Source: Bacteroidales bacterium (lineage in GTDB: Bacteria > Bacteroidota > Bacteroidia > Bacteroidales > P3). From it: a stretch of 11,654 nt of DNA. This document shows positions 1 to 6,241 of this stretch, piece after piece. The DNA lies in the NCBI GenBank assembly GCA_031286005.1, contig JAITVC010000079.1:1-11654 (forward strand), read 5' to 3'. Every line of letters starts with the position of its first letter. Positions within the stretch are counted from its first letter, which is position 1. Below the pieces are notes generated by a model. The model worked only from the letters and a program-made list of their open reading frames with translations, was not told the origin of the DNA and ran no database searches. A program made the position numbers and the translations under genes.

Positions 1-345
1 AAGTTTTCGCATTGGGCCAATAGCATTATCAAGAATGAAGTTAACAGTTTTTTCCGGTCGAAAAAGCGGACTCTTGCTCGCTATCTTACATGCGATGAGA
101 TGGACGAATACGGAGATGAAAGCCTTGCCGTCGCTGCAGAGGACACATTTGCCCAAACACCGAATATTTTGTATCATATTAATCAACTTTCGCCAGAGCA
201 GGCTATTGTTATCAAACTGAAATACTACCAAGATAAAACATTTAAAGAAATAGCCGGATTGTTACAAATCCCTATCAACACAGTTATGGGGCGTTATCGC
301 TACGGCATGGAGAAGATCCGGGAGATCTTGGAGCAGCAACTCTAA
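1..345 (+). CDS. Sigma-70 family (ECF-like) RNA polymerase sigma factor, 5'-truncated
   Basis: An open frame runs from the first base to the TAA at 343-345, giving 114 residues of a protein whose start lies outside the window. The first residues (HWANSIIKNEVNSFFRSKKR) match the end of sigma region 2, the usual 'W...I..N...D..R.KKR' pattern. After a short linker, LSPEQAIVIKLKYYQDKTFKEIA and NTVMGRYRYGMEKIRE form the region 4 helix-turn-helix that binds the -35-type element; NTV-GR-RYA is a common Bacteroidota version. The ATG at 100 is internal and would remove region 2, so it is unlikely to be the real start. No anti-sigma gene follows; the next gene encodes an exported barrel. The target regulon cannot be read from the sequence. 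Family assignment is secure; the subgroup is not. Confidence 0.87.
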   Translation, partial: KFSHWANSIIKNEVNSFFRSKKRTLARYLTCDEMDEYGDESLAVAAEDTFAQTPNILYHINQLSPEQAIVIKLKYYQDKTFKEIAGLLQIPINTVMGRYRYGMEKIREILEQQL

Positions 346-477
346 CAAATCCCCAAAACGGCAAAAGTTATCAACAAAACTGGCCATTTACTAACATTTT
401 AACACTTTTTAAGGAAAATCATATACGAAAATCCATAGTTGAGCGTTATATAGGTATTAAACCTAAAAATGTAAACT
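346..477. other. Intergenic spacer between sigma factor and barrel gene
   Basis: This 132-bp AT-rich spacer shows no TAnnTTTG promoter box and no convincing hairpin plus U-tract. If the barrel gene has its own promoter it does not fit the standard Bacteroidota consensus. Co-transcription with the sigma gene is possible, and so is recognition by an alternative sigma factor. Confidence 0.4.
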
Positions 478-1260
478 ATGAAAAAATTCACTTCTTTGAT
501 TTTTCTTGGAATCCTAACTTTGGTATCGCAGGCGCAGGAACTTGCGATGGTTGGTTACCCGACAGTTTTTGACCAGACTTCGCAATCTGCCCGCATGGCC
601 TATTTAACAGCACCATGCGTGGGTTTTCAACTCAACAACCGTTTTGTGAAAGAACTAAACGTACTGAAATTTTTTGGCGCTTATCCGCTGAAAACAGGCG
701 TTTGGTCGGGAATGTATCAAACGTATGGCTATTTATCGTATCGCGAGCATGATTTCTCTATCGGCTTGTCGAAGGTCGTAACGCCACGCTGGGCACTGGG
801 TTTGCAAGTTGTTCCTAAATTTGAAACGTTTGGCAAACGATATGATTCGCAGTTTTCGATGCGTGTAAATGCAACAAGTTTTGCAAAATTAAGTTCGGAT
901 TTGTATTGGGATTCGGAGCTTGACATTCTGTTTCGAACATCGCCAAACACGAGAGATGATGCGCCTTTACCCAATTTCTTACGAATGAGTTTGAATTATG
1001 TTTTTTCCAAACAATGCCAAACATCAATACAGATAAAACAAGCATTGCCTTATAAAACCGAAGTCAGTTTGCAAGTCTGTTATGCACCTGTTTCCGCATT
1101 GGTTGTTTTCGGAACGGTGGGTGCAACAGGCGATTGCGGGTTTGGACTTCAATACGTCTTTTCTCGCACAACGTGTCGACTTCAAACTCAATACCGGTCG
1201 ATTATCGGTTATTCCACAACCATCAATTTAAGTTATCAATTCAACAATCCTCAAAACTGA
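478..1260 (+). CDS. Predicted outer-membrane beta-barrel protein of unknown function
   Basis: This is a 260-residue protein with a clear Sec signal peptide (MKKFTSLIFLGILTLVSQAQ, cleavage likely after residue 18-20). The rest consists of alternating amphipathic stretches rich in Tyr, Phe, Gly and Ser, such as YLSYREHDFSIGLSKV, WALGLQVVPKFETFG and STTINLSYQF, as expected for a small outer-membrane barrel. The last strand ends with an aromatic residue a few positions from the C-terminus. Five cysteines are present in the mature part, which is more than most barrels have. Its stop is 7 bp before the start of the helix-hairpin-helix gene, so the two are probably co-transcribed and may act together at the outer membrane. 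I do not recognise a named family; a distant relation to PorV/PorP-type barrels is possible but unsupported. Confidence 0.65.
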   Translation: MKKFTSLIFLGILTLVSQAQELAMVGYPTVFDQTSQSARMAYLTAPCVGFQLNNRFVKELNVLKFFGAYPLKTGVWSGMYQTYGYLSYREHDFSIGLSKVVTPRWALGLQVVPKFETFGKRYDSQFSMRVNATSFAKLSSDLYWDSELDILFRTSPNTRDDAPLPNFLRMSLNYVFSKQCQTSIQIKQALPYKTEVSLQVCYAPVSALVVFGTVGATGDCGFGLQYVFSRTTCRLQTQYRSIIGYSTTINLSYQFNNPQN

Positions 1261-1267
1261 TCCAAAC

Positions 1268-3304
1268 ATGATTTTTAAAAGTTTATTTTTGGGACTTTCG
1301 TTGCTTGCAAATGGCGATACCGTAGATATTTTTGACAACACGGTTGAAACGATTCTGCAAACCGTAGAACTCGACGAAACTGCCGATGTTTCTGAACTTA
1401 CCGAACATTTGGATATTTACCGCTATCGTCCGCTCAATCTCAATACGGCTACCGTTGAGCAATTTGAGAGTTTAGGCCTTTTAAATGATTTTCAGATTGC
1501 TGCTTTTTTGCAATATCGTTTAGACTACGGGCATTTGATAGATGTTTCCGAATTGCAGTATGTGCCGGGATTTTCGCCGCAAGTCATTGCTTTGTTGCAA
1601 CCCTATATCTCACTTCAAAACATTGAAGTCAACCGGCTGACATGGGCGAATATTCGGCGGTTTGGAAAGTCGGATTTAATGCTGCGCTATACGCGTGGAT
1701 TGACGGATAAGCAAGGTTTTTCAAACGATATTGTGCGTGATTCAACCAAACTCAATGCGTGGTATTTAGGCTCGCCCGATGTGCTTTGGATGCGTTATCA
1801 ATTCAATGCGATAAATAAACTCCGAATCGGTTTTGTGGCCGATAAAGATTTTGGCGAGGAGTTTTTCAGAGGCTCTCAAAAGCGTGGATTTCCTTTTTAT
1901 TCGGGATATGCAGCACTTTCGGATGTTGGCCGTTTAAAGAGTTTAGTAATCGGTAATTACCGCTTGCAATTCGGACAAGGCTTGTGTTTATGGAGTGGTT
2001 TTTCGTTCGGAAAATCGGTGGACGGCAGTTCGATAAAAAAGCGTGGACAAGGCGTAAAGCCATACGGGTCAGCAGCAGAATACGGCTATCTTCAAGGTGT
2101 GGCAAGCACAATCAAATTGGGCAATTGGGATGTTTCCGCATTTGCCTCACATCGAAACTTGGATGCCACCGTTTCGGCGCATGATGAAAACGGACGTCCC
2201 TCGCAGATTTCAGCGATTGTGGAAACAGGCTATCATCGCACATTAGGCGAATTAGAGAAAAAGAATACGGCCAAACAAACCTTGTTTGGAACGCATATCG
2301 ACCGCCATTGGTCAAAATTCCGAATAGGTGCAACAGCGCATTATAACCGTTTAAATATTGATTACCGGCCACAAATCCGACCAGATAACCAATTTACCAT
2401 TCCGCCAAAATCCAATATCAACATGAGTTTAGATTTTGAAGGCATGGGTCGTATCTCCCGCTATTACGGCGAATTTGCAGTGTCGCAAAACGGAGGAAAA
2501 GCAATGCTTGCAGGCTCACGGTTTTTGCTCAATCAACGTCTCTCTGCAAATGTATCCGCACGCTATTATGACCGACATTACCAAAACTTCTTTGCGCAAG
2601 GATTATCCGAAAATAGTGCAACGGCCAATGAAAAAGGCCTCAATCTATCGTTGTTTGCGGAGTTGGCCAAATCATGGAATATATCCGTGATGTCTGATAT
2701 TTTTGAATTTCCTTGGCTTTCCTATTCGGCCGATGAACCGCTATTTGGACAAGAATACCAACTCAAATTAGTTTACACACCTCATTCACGACTTTCTGGA
2801 TATGCACATTACCGCTACAAGACCAAACAAAATTTGATTACAAACACAGACTTCTTGGATGATTTAGGCTTGTTTTCCAAACAGAGTTTGCGTGTGCATT
2901 TCGATCATCAAGTGTCCGACTATTTGAAGTTGAAACATCGGTTGGAGTATGGCTTTTCTAATCGGCAAAACGGATTTCTAATCTATCAAGACGTGCAGTA
3001 TAAATTCCGAAAAAGTCCGTTATCAATGGTGTTTCGCTATGCTGTGTACAATACGGATAATTACGATATGCGCATCTATGTTTATGAAAACGATGTGCTG
3101 TATGGCTACACATCTCAAAGTTATTACTACAAAGGCAGTCGGTTTTTTATTTTGTTACAATATAAACCGTCTCGAAACATCACTTTTTGGTTGAAATATG
3201 CGAATACAAATACTGCCAACAGAAATTCTGTTGGCAGTGGATTAGATGAAATTGAAGGTCGGGATCGTGCCGAATTTAAACTTCAATTGCGATGGAAATT
3301 TTAA
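1268..3304 (+). CDS. Helix-hairpin-helix (ComEA-like) protein with predicted outer-membrane barrel
   Basis: This is a 678-residue exported protein starting with a short hydrophobic signal (MIFKSLFLGLSLLANG). Residues about 55-116 form tandem helix-hairpin-helix motifs of the ComEA type: LNLNTATVEQFESLGL, then a helix, then ISEL-like DVSELQYVPGFSPQVIALL. From about residue 120 to the end the protein is rich in short amphipathic beta strands (YLGSPDVLWMRYQF, LQFGQGLCLWSGFSFGKS) and ends in LQLRWKF, the terminal-phenylalanine pattern of outer-membrane barrels. This HhH-plus-barrel architecture recurs in Bacteroidota, where it is usually annotated only as a helix-hairpin-helix protein. A role in DNA uptake is an inference from the ComEA resemblance and is unproven. 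It follows the small barrel gene by 7 bp and converges on clpP with only 7 bp between the stop codons. Confidence 0.85.
   Translation: MIFKSLFLGLSLLANGDTVDIFDNTVETILQTVELDETADVSELTEHLDIYRYRPLNLNTATVEQFESLGLLNDFQIAAFLQYRLDYGHLIDVSELQYVPGFSPQVIALLQPYISLQNIEVNRLTWANIRRFGKSDLMLRYTRGLTDKQGFSNDIVRDSTKLNAWYLGSPDVLWMRYQFNAINKLRIGFVADKDFGEEFFRGSQKRGFPFYSGYAALSDVGRLKSLVIGNYRLQFGQGLCLWSGFSFGKSVDGSSIKKRGQGVKPYGSAAEYGYLQGVASTIKLGNWDVSAFASHRNLDATVSAHDENGRPSQISAIVETGYHRTLGELEKKNTAKQTLFGTHIDRHWSKFRIGATAHYNRLNIDYRPQIRPDNQFTIPPKSNINMSLDFEGMGRISRYYGEFAVSQNGGKAMLAGSRFLLNQRLSANVSARYYDRHYQNFFAQGLSENSATANEKGLNLSLFAELAKSWNISVMSDIFEFPWLSYSADEPLFGQEYQLKLVYTPHSRLSGYAHYRYKTKQNLITNTDFLDDLGLFSKQSLRVHFDHQVSDYLKLKHRLEYGFSNRQNGFLIYQDVQYKFRKSPLSMVFRYAVYNTDNYDMRIYVYENDVLYGYTSQSYYYKGSRFFILLQYKPSRNITFWLKYANTNTANRNSVGSGLDEIEGRDRAEFKLQLRWKF
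3212..3238. terminator. 27-nt near-perfect palindrome inside the HhH gene, possible clpP terminator
   Basis: The arms ACTGCCAACAGAA and TTCTGTTGGCAGT are exact reverse complements around one central base. As RNA this gives an 11-bp stem with a 5-nt loop. It lies in the last 35 codons of the plus-strand HhH gene. On the minus strand it is about 75 nt beyond the clpP stop and is followed by ATTTGTATT, a weak U-rich stretch. Termination of the tig-clpP transcript is the most economical role. The lack of a long U-tract makes this uncertain, and an mRNA 3'-end stabiliser for the HhH transcript is an alternative. Confidence 0.4.
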
Positions 3305-3311
3305 TGGGCGT

Positions 3312-3983
3312 TTATTTTTTCACAACCACCTCATCAATCATTCCATAAGCCTTAGCTTCTTCGGCATTCATCCAAAAGTCGCGGTCGCCGTCGGCGAGAA
3401 TTTTCTCATACGGTTGGCCGGAATGTTGAGCAATGATTTCGTACAATTCCTTCTTGGATTTTTGGATTTCTCGTATCGTGATTTCCATATCCGAAGCCTG
3501 ACCTTGTGCGCCGCCAAGCGGTTGATGAATCATCACGCGCGAATGTTTCAACGCCGAGCGTTTGCCTGCTGCTCCTGCGCACAGCAACACCGATGCCATT
3601 GATGCCGCCATACCCGTGCAAATCGTTTCGATTTGCGGCGAAATAATTTGCATCGTATCGTAAATTCCCAATCCCGAATGAACAGCGCCACCGGGCGAAT
3701 TGATATAAATCTTAATATCGCGGTTGGCATCTGTCGACTGCAAAAACAACAACTGAGCTTGAATAATATTGGCCACATCATCATAAATCGGAACGCCCAA
3801 AAAGATGATGCGCTCCATCATCAAGCGCGAAAACACATCCATCTGCGCCACATTCAGCACACGCTCCTCAATAATAGTTGGCGAAATATAATCGTTTGAA
3901 ATGGATTCAAAACGGTGCAGCGCCATGCTGCTGATGCCCGCATGTTTCACGGCATACTTGCGAAATTCTTGACTTTGGTTCAT
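3312..3983 (-). CDS. clpP: ATP-dependent Clp protease proteolytic subunit ClpP
   Basis: This 223-residue serine protease subunit forms the barrel chamber that degrades proteins unfolded by ClpX or another Clp ATPase in the cytoplasm. The catalytic triad is intact: Ser128 in GMAASMAS, His153 in MIHQPLGG and Asp202 in DRDFWM. The Ser-His and His-Asp spacings of 25 and 49 residues match those of E. coli ClpP (97, 122, 171). INSPGG near residue 95 is the substrate-binding strand. The N-terminal extension of about 30 residues before the conserved core is typical of Bacteroidota and is likely a propeptide. The gene is translationally coupled to tig: its ATG overlaps the tig stop by one base (TAATG). 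The usual next gene, clpX, is absent; a convergent gene begins 7 bp after the stop. Confidence 0.98.
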   Translation of the reverse strand: MNQSQEFRKYAVKHAGISSMALHRFESISNDYISPTIIEERVLNVAQMDVFSRLMMERIIFLGVPIYDDVANIIQAQLLFLQSTDANRDIKIYINSPGGAVHSGLGIYDTMQIISPQIETICTGMAASMASVLLCAGAAGKRSALKHSRVMIHQPLGGAQGQASDMEITIREIQKSKKELYEIIAQHSGQPYEKILADGDRDFWMNAEEAKAYGMIDEVVVKK

Positions 3984-5185
3984 TATTCTTCTGTTTTTTT
4001 GGCACGTGGTTTTCTGGTTTTCTTTTCGACAACGGGCGCTTCTTCGCCAAATAAATCCGTGCTTTTTTCGTCGTCTTGTTTCTTCGATTTGGATTTCTTT
4101 TCTTCTTTTTCTTCGGCCGCTTTATCTTTGTCGTGCTCTTTTTTCAGCATCTCTACATAATCGTCGAAATCCATTTTTTTAGTGGTTACTTTCAGTTCTG
4201 CACGCAACACATCCGACACTTTCATATCATAAACCATGTCGTAAACCTGTTTCGTTTCTTCATGATTTTGCATCATCGTTTCGGCAAATTGCTCGATGCG
4301 TTTGCGGCCTTCTTCATCTTCCGGAATTGGGAAATATTGCGAAACAACGTTGGTAATGTAATACTCTTTCACATCATCTCGGTTCACTTTAATGTCGTGC
4401 GATTTGATGATTTTTCCTTCAATCAACTGCCATTTGAGCATATTGCGATAGCGGTCGTAATCGGTTTCGATTTGCTCTTTCGTCAAATTTTTATCGCTAT
4501 TGGCCACGAATAACCAGCGTTTCAAAAACTCATCGGGCAATTCAAACTTCGTGCCTTCCACAACGGCTTCAATCGCATCTTGCGTGAATTTGCGGTCGGC
4601 TTGTTGTTGATACATTTTTTCGCCATCTTTGCGAATGCGTTCACGCAATTCCTTTTCGGATTTGATAGTGTCTTTACCATACACTTTATCAAACAACTCT
4701 TGGTTCAATTCGGCCGGCTTGTCGTCTTCTTTGAAGCGTTCGAGCAGGCTGTCGATAGACTTTTGCACCATCGCATCCCCTACCGAAAGTTTATAATCCG
4801 TTACCTTGATTTTGGATAAATCCAATTCAAATTCGGGCGCCACGGCGATTTCAAATTTGAACGTAAAATCTTTGGAGCGGTCGAAATCTATCGTGTCGTT
4901 ATCATCTGTGGGAATAGGTTGTCCCAAAACGTCTAATTTATTATCTTCGATATGTTTGTTCAACGTATCCGACAGCAATTTGTTCACTTCATCCACCAAC
5001 ACCGCTTTGCCATACATTTTTTGAATCATTCCGAAAGGCACTTTTCCGGGTCTAAATCCGGGTATATTGGCTTTTTGCTGATAGCTATTCAGCGCTTTTT
5101 TAACTTGCGTTTGATAATCTTGCTCCACCACTTCGATGGTTAATTGCGATGTGAGGCCGGTTAATTTGTCTTGTTTTACGTTCAT
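3983..5185 (-). CDS. tig: Trigger factor, ribosome-associated chaperone, apparently lacking the PPIase domain
   Basis: This 400-residue protein is a chaperone that binds nascent chains at the ribosome exit tunnel. The N-terminal ribosome-binding domain (about 1-125) contains the docking signature GFRPGKVP at 43-50. The C-terminal chaperone arms (about 158-345) include AELNQELFDKVYG and FELPDEFLKRWLF. The FKBP-like prolyl isomerase domain normally lies between these parts. Here the linker helix DSLLERFKEDDKP (145-157) runs straight into the C-domain, so roughly 90-100 residues are missing. Residues 347-400 form a charged Lys/Glu-rich tail that looks disordered and is common in this phylum. It is the first gene of the tig-clpP operon and has its own TAnnTTTG promoter about 30 nt upstream. 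The family call is certain; the domain loss is my reading of the alignment. Confidence 0.97.
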   Translation of the reverse strand: MNVKQDKLTGLTSQLTIEVVEQDYQTQVKKALNSYQQKANIPGFRPGKVPFGMIQKMYGKAVLVDEVNKLLSDTLNKHIEDNKLDVLGQPIPTDDNDTIDFDRSKDFTFKFEIAVAPEFELDLSKIKVTDYKLSVGDAMVQKSIDSLLERFKEDDKPAELNQELFDKVYGKDTIKSEKELRERIRKDGEKMYQQQADRKFTQDAIEAVVEGTKFELPDEFLKRWLFVANSDKNLTKEQIETDYDRYRNMLKWQLIEGKIIKSHDIKVNRDDVKEYYITNVVSQYFPIPEDEEGRKRIEQFAETMMQNHEETKQVYDMVYDMKVSDVLRAELKVTTKKMDFDDYVEMLKKEHDKDKAAEEKEEKKSKSKKQDDEKSTDLFGEEAPVVEKKTRKPRAKKTEE

Positions 5186-5215
5186 TATTTTTTATTTTGA
5201 AGAAATTATAAGATG

Positions 5216-5246
5216 CAAAGATACGAAAAAAATTAAAAATTAACAA
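5216..5246 (-). promoter_or_regulatory. Promoter for tig-clpP
   Basis: Read on the minus strand, TTG (5246-5244) is followed by 20 nt and then TATCTTTG (5223-5216). This is the Bacteroidota primary sigma consensus TTTG/TTG-N19-21-TAnnTTTG. Transcription would start near 5210, leaving a leader of about 25 nt before the tig ATG at 5185. The spacing and both boxes match the promoter of the divergent gene at 5677. Confidence 0.8.
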
Positions 5247-5255
5247 TTAAAAAAA
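5228..5255. repeat. Heptad (7-bp period) array overlapping the tig promoter
   Basis: Four consecutive 7-bp units in one register follow the consensus AAMAATT and degrade to poly-A in the last unit. The array forms the A/T spacer between the two boxes of the tig promoter and is the counterpart, on the opposite strand, of the array at 5610-5637. Confidence 0.65.
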
Positions 5256-5260
5256 ATGGG

Positions 5261-5292
5261 GTTAAAGGGTTAAGTGGTTAAAGGGTTAATTA
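5261..5292. repeat. 8-bp period array
   Basis: Four head-to-tail 8-bp units begin at 5261, 5269, 5277 and 5285. All start with GTTAA and two are identical (GTTAAAGG). The block sits between the tig-side heptads and the 11-bp array, upstream of both promoters. Confidence 0.75.
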
Positions 5293-5339
5293 TGAATAGT
5301 TAAGCATCTAATTGGTTGATTATGATATATAGACCATTG

Positions 5340-5581
5340 TAGGGCGTTTGTTCGATAGTTATTCGTACTTCCTTCGAACATTCTTCGGTGCTTGTTCGAT
5401 TGTTCTTCGATTAGCATTCGAACACTGATCGAAGAACAATCGAACAATGTACGAACAAATAGTGAACAAGGTTCGAACGAAGCACGCTTATAGGATAGTT
5501 GTAGAATGTTTGTAGGATAATTGTAGGAACCAACAAGGAACCAAATAGGAGAATGGTTAGATATTCGTTAGTTCCAAAAAT
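5340..5581. repeat. 11-bp period array of about 20 degenerate units in one register
   Basis: The WWCG tetramer recurs exactly every 11 bp at 5351, 5362, 5373, 5384, 5395, 5406, 5417, 5428, 5439 and 5450. It is missing at 5461, returns at 5472 as TTCG, and appears as CACG at 5483. The same register then continues with different units: GATARTTGTAG-like at 5494, 5505 and 5516; GAACCAAMWAG at 5527 and 5538; and GAKAWTSGTTA-like at 5549 and 5560. Most units from 5472 to 5548 end in AG. No insertion or deletion disturbs the register over about 230 bp, although the unit sequence changes. The array is non-coding, since an 11-bp period shifts frame at every unit. Its function is unknown. Confidence 0.85.
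5392..5447. repeat. Perfect 20-bp inverted repeat with 16-nt loop
   Basis: The arm TTGTTCGATTGTTCTTCGAT (5392-5411) is the exact reverse complement of 5428-5447. The 16-nt loop itself contains the palindrome TTCGAA. The structure lies wholly inside the 11-bp array. It could extrude as a cruciform or fold in RNA, but it has no U-tract and lies upstream of both flanking promoters, so a terminator role is unlikely. Confidence 0.9.
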
Positions 5582-5637
5582 AATTCAAAATCCAAAATTC
5601 AAAATTCAATTTTTTTTTAATTGTTAATTGTTAATTT
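5575..5637. repeat. Heptad (7-bp period) array upstream of the T9SS gene
   Basis: Nine 7-bp units share one register: AATTCAA-type units at 5582, 5589, 5596 and 5603, a poly-T unit at 5610, then TTAATTG at 5617 and 5624 and TTAATTT at 5631. It joins the end of the 11-bp array and runs into the promoter, providing its -33 TTG. Confidence 0.8.
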
Positions 5638-5651
5638 TTTTTGTATCTTTG
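5621..5651 (+). promoter_or_regulatory. Promoter for the T9SS-protein/S74-fibre pair
   Basis: TTG at 5621-5623, 20 nt, then TATCTTTG at 5644-5651. Transcription should start near 5657, about 20 nt before the TTG start codon at 5677. It has the same boxes and spacing as the tig promoter on the other strand. It probably drives both 5677-6228 and 6242-9589, since the latter starts only 13 bp after the former ends. Confidence 0.8.
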
Positions 5652-5676
5652 TATGTTAATATAAAACGTAAATCTT

Positions 5677-6228
5677 TTGAAAACGTCTTTTAAACTTATT
5701 TTGGCGCTCCTTTTTGCAATTTTGTTTGGAGTGTGCCTGCCTGCCCAAACGAGACAGCTCAATGAGAATGAGCGCTATGTTATGGGCATAGCAGGACGTT
5801 CGGATACAGCCAAATCAGACGCTACGCAAACCCCCAAGTATTTAGTGGACTGGACCATCGGGGAGCCTGTCGTAGAATCCTTTAGAGGCGCAAAGAAGCA
5901 ACTCACACAAGGGTTCCATCAATCCCTTTTGAACCAAAAAAGCACCTACGTGTTTTCGCGTTTAGACCAAGACCATACCCGCCATTTTTCGGTGTTCCCC
6001 AATCCGTTTGTATCCAATTTCACGGTGAAATGGGATTTTTCCGAAAACTTAAATCTCGAATTTGAACTGTTTGCCTTGGATGGTCGACGCCTGTTTTACC
6101 AACGCCAAAATGCTGCCAACGGTCAACTCTTCATCCAGTTGCAAAACCTCACACCATCCACCTATATTCTGCGGATTTCAGACCCGCAACGAAACTTTGT
6201 TGAAACACATACACTCATAAAAATCTAA
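5677..6228 (+). CDS. Small secreted protein with T9SS type A sorting domain
   Basis: This 183-residue protein is predicted to be exported by Sec and then across the outer membrane by the type IX secretion system. The signal peptide is residues 1-23 (KLILALLFAILFGVC, cut before QT). A middle segment (about 54-85) contains YLVDWTIGEPVVESF and LTQGFHQ, a pattern recurrent in Bacteroidota surface proteins. The C-terminal domain from residue 104 begins with FSVFPNPFVSNFTV, continues with FELFALDGR, and ends in THTLIKI; this is the type A sorting signature. The start is TTG: the frame meets a stop at 5662 with no ATG between, and the promoter lies just upstream. It precedes the S74 fibre by 13 bp. 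Being little more than a signal, a short module and a sorting tag, it may be a surface partner of the fibre; that is inference. Confidence 0.88.
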   Translation: MKTSFKLILALLFAILFGVCLPAQTRQLNENERYVMGIAGRSDTAKSDATQTPKYLVDWTIGEPVVESFRGAKKQLTQGFHQSLLNQKSTYVFSRLDQDHTRHFSVFPNPFVSNFTVKWDFSENLNLEFELFALDGRRLFYQRQNAANGQLFIQLQNLTPSTYILRISDPQRNFVETHTLIKI

Positions 6229-6241
6229 AAGATTTAATCTT

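Larger units (their letters stand above)
5186..5676. other. Long divergent spacer made of periodic DNA between tig and the T9SS gene
   Basis: This 491-bp gene-free region contains two outward-facing promoters and four blocks of short-period tandem DNA, each listed separately. The order is heptads 5228-5255, octads 5261-5292, 11-mers 5340-5581 and heptads 5575-5637. The part at 5293-5339 is AT-rich and shows no clear period. The ends (5214-5256 and 5611-5653) form an inverted repeat, 40 of 43 positions identical. No ORF of useful length, tRNA or known riboswitch is visible. Confidence 0.8.

Noticed and set aside
4076..4513. Plus-strand ORF of 145 codons rich in Phe and Ile opposite tig
   Set aside because: It is antisense to the confidently identified tig gene. 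Its Phe-rich composition is what the reverse complement of Lys/Glu-rich codons gives, and it lacks its own promoter.
5392..5447. Intrinsic terminator from the 20-bp inverted repeat
   Set aside because: No U-tract follows on either strand, and both flanking genes are transcribed away from it.
5340..5581. CRISPR array
   Set aside because: Units are 11 bp and contiguous, with no 20-40 bp direct repeats separated by unique spacers and no cas genes nearby.
5677..6228. Lipoprotein signal at Cys20 of the T9SS protein
   Set aside because: The residue before the cysteine is Val rather than Gly, Ala or Ser, so FGVC is not a lipobox; an ordinary signal peptidase I site after LPA-Q fits better.
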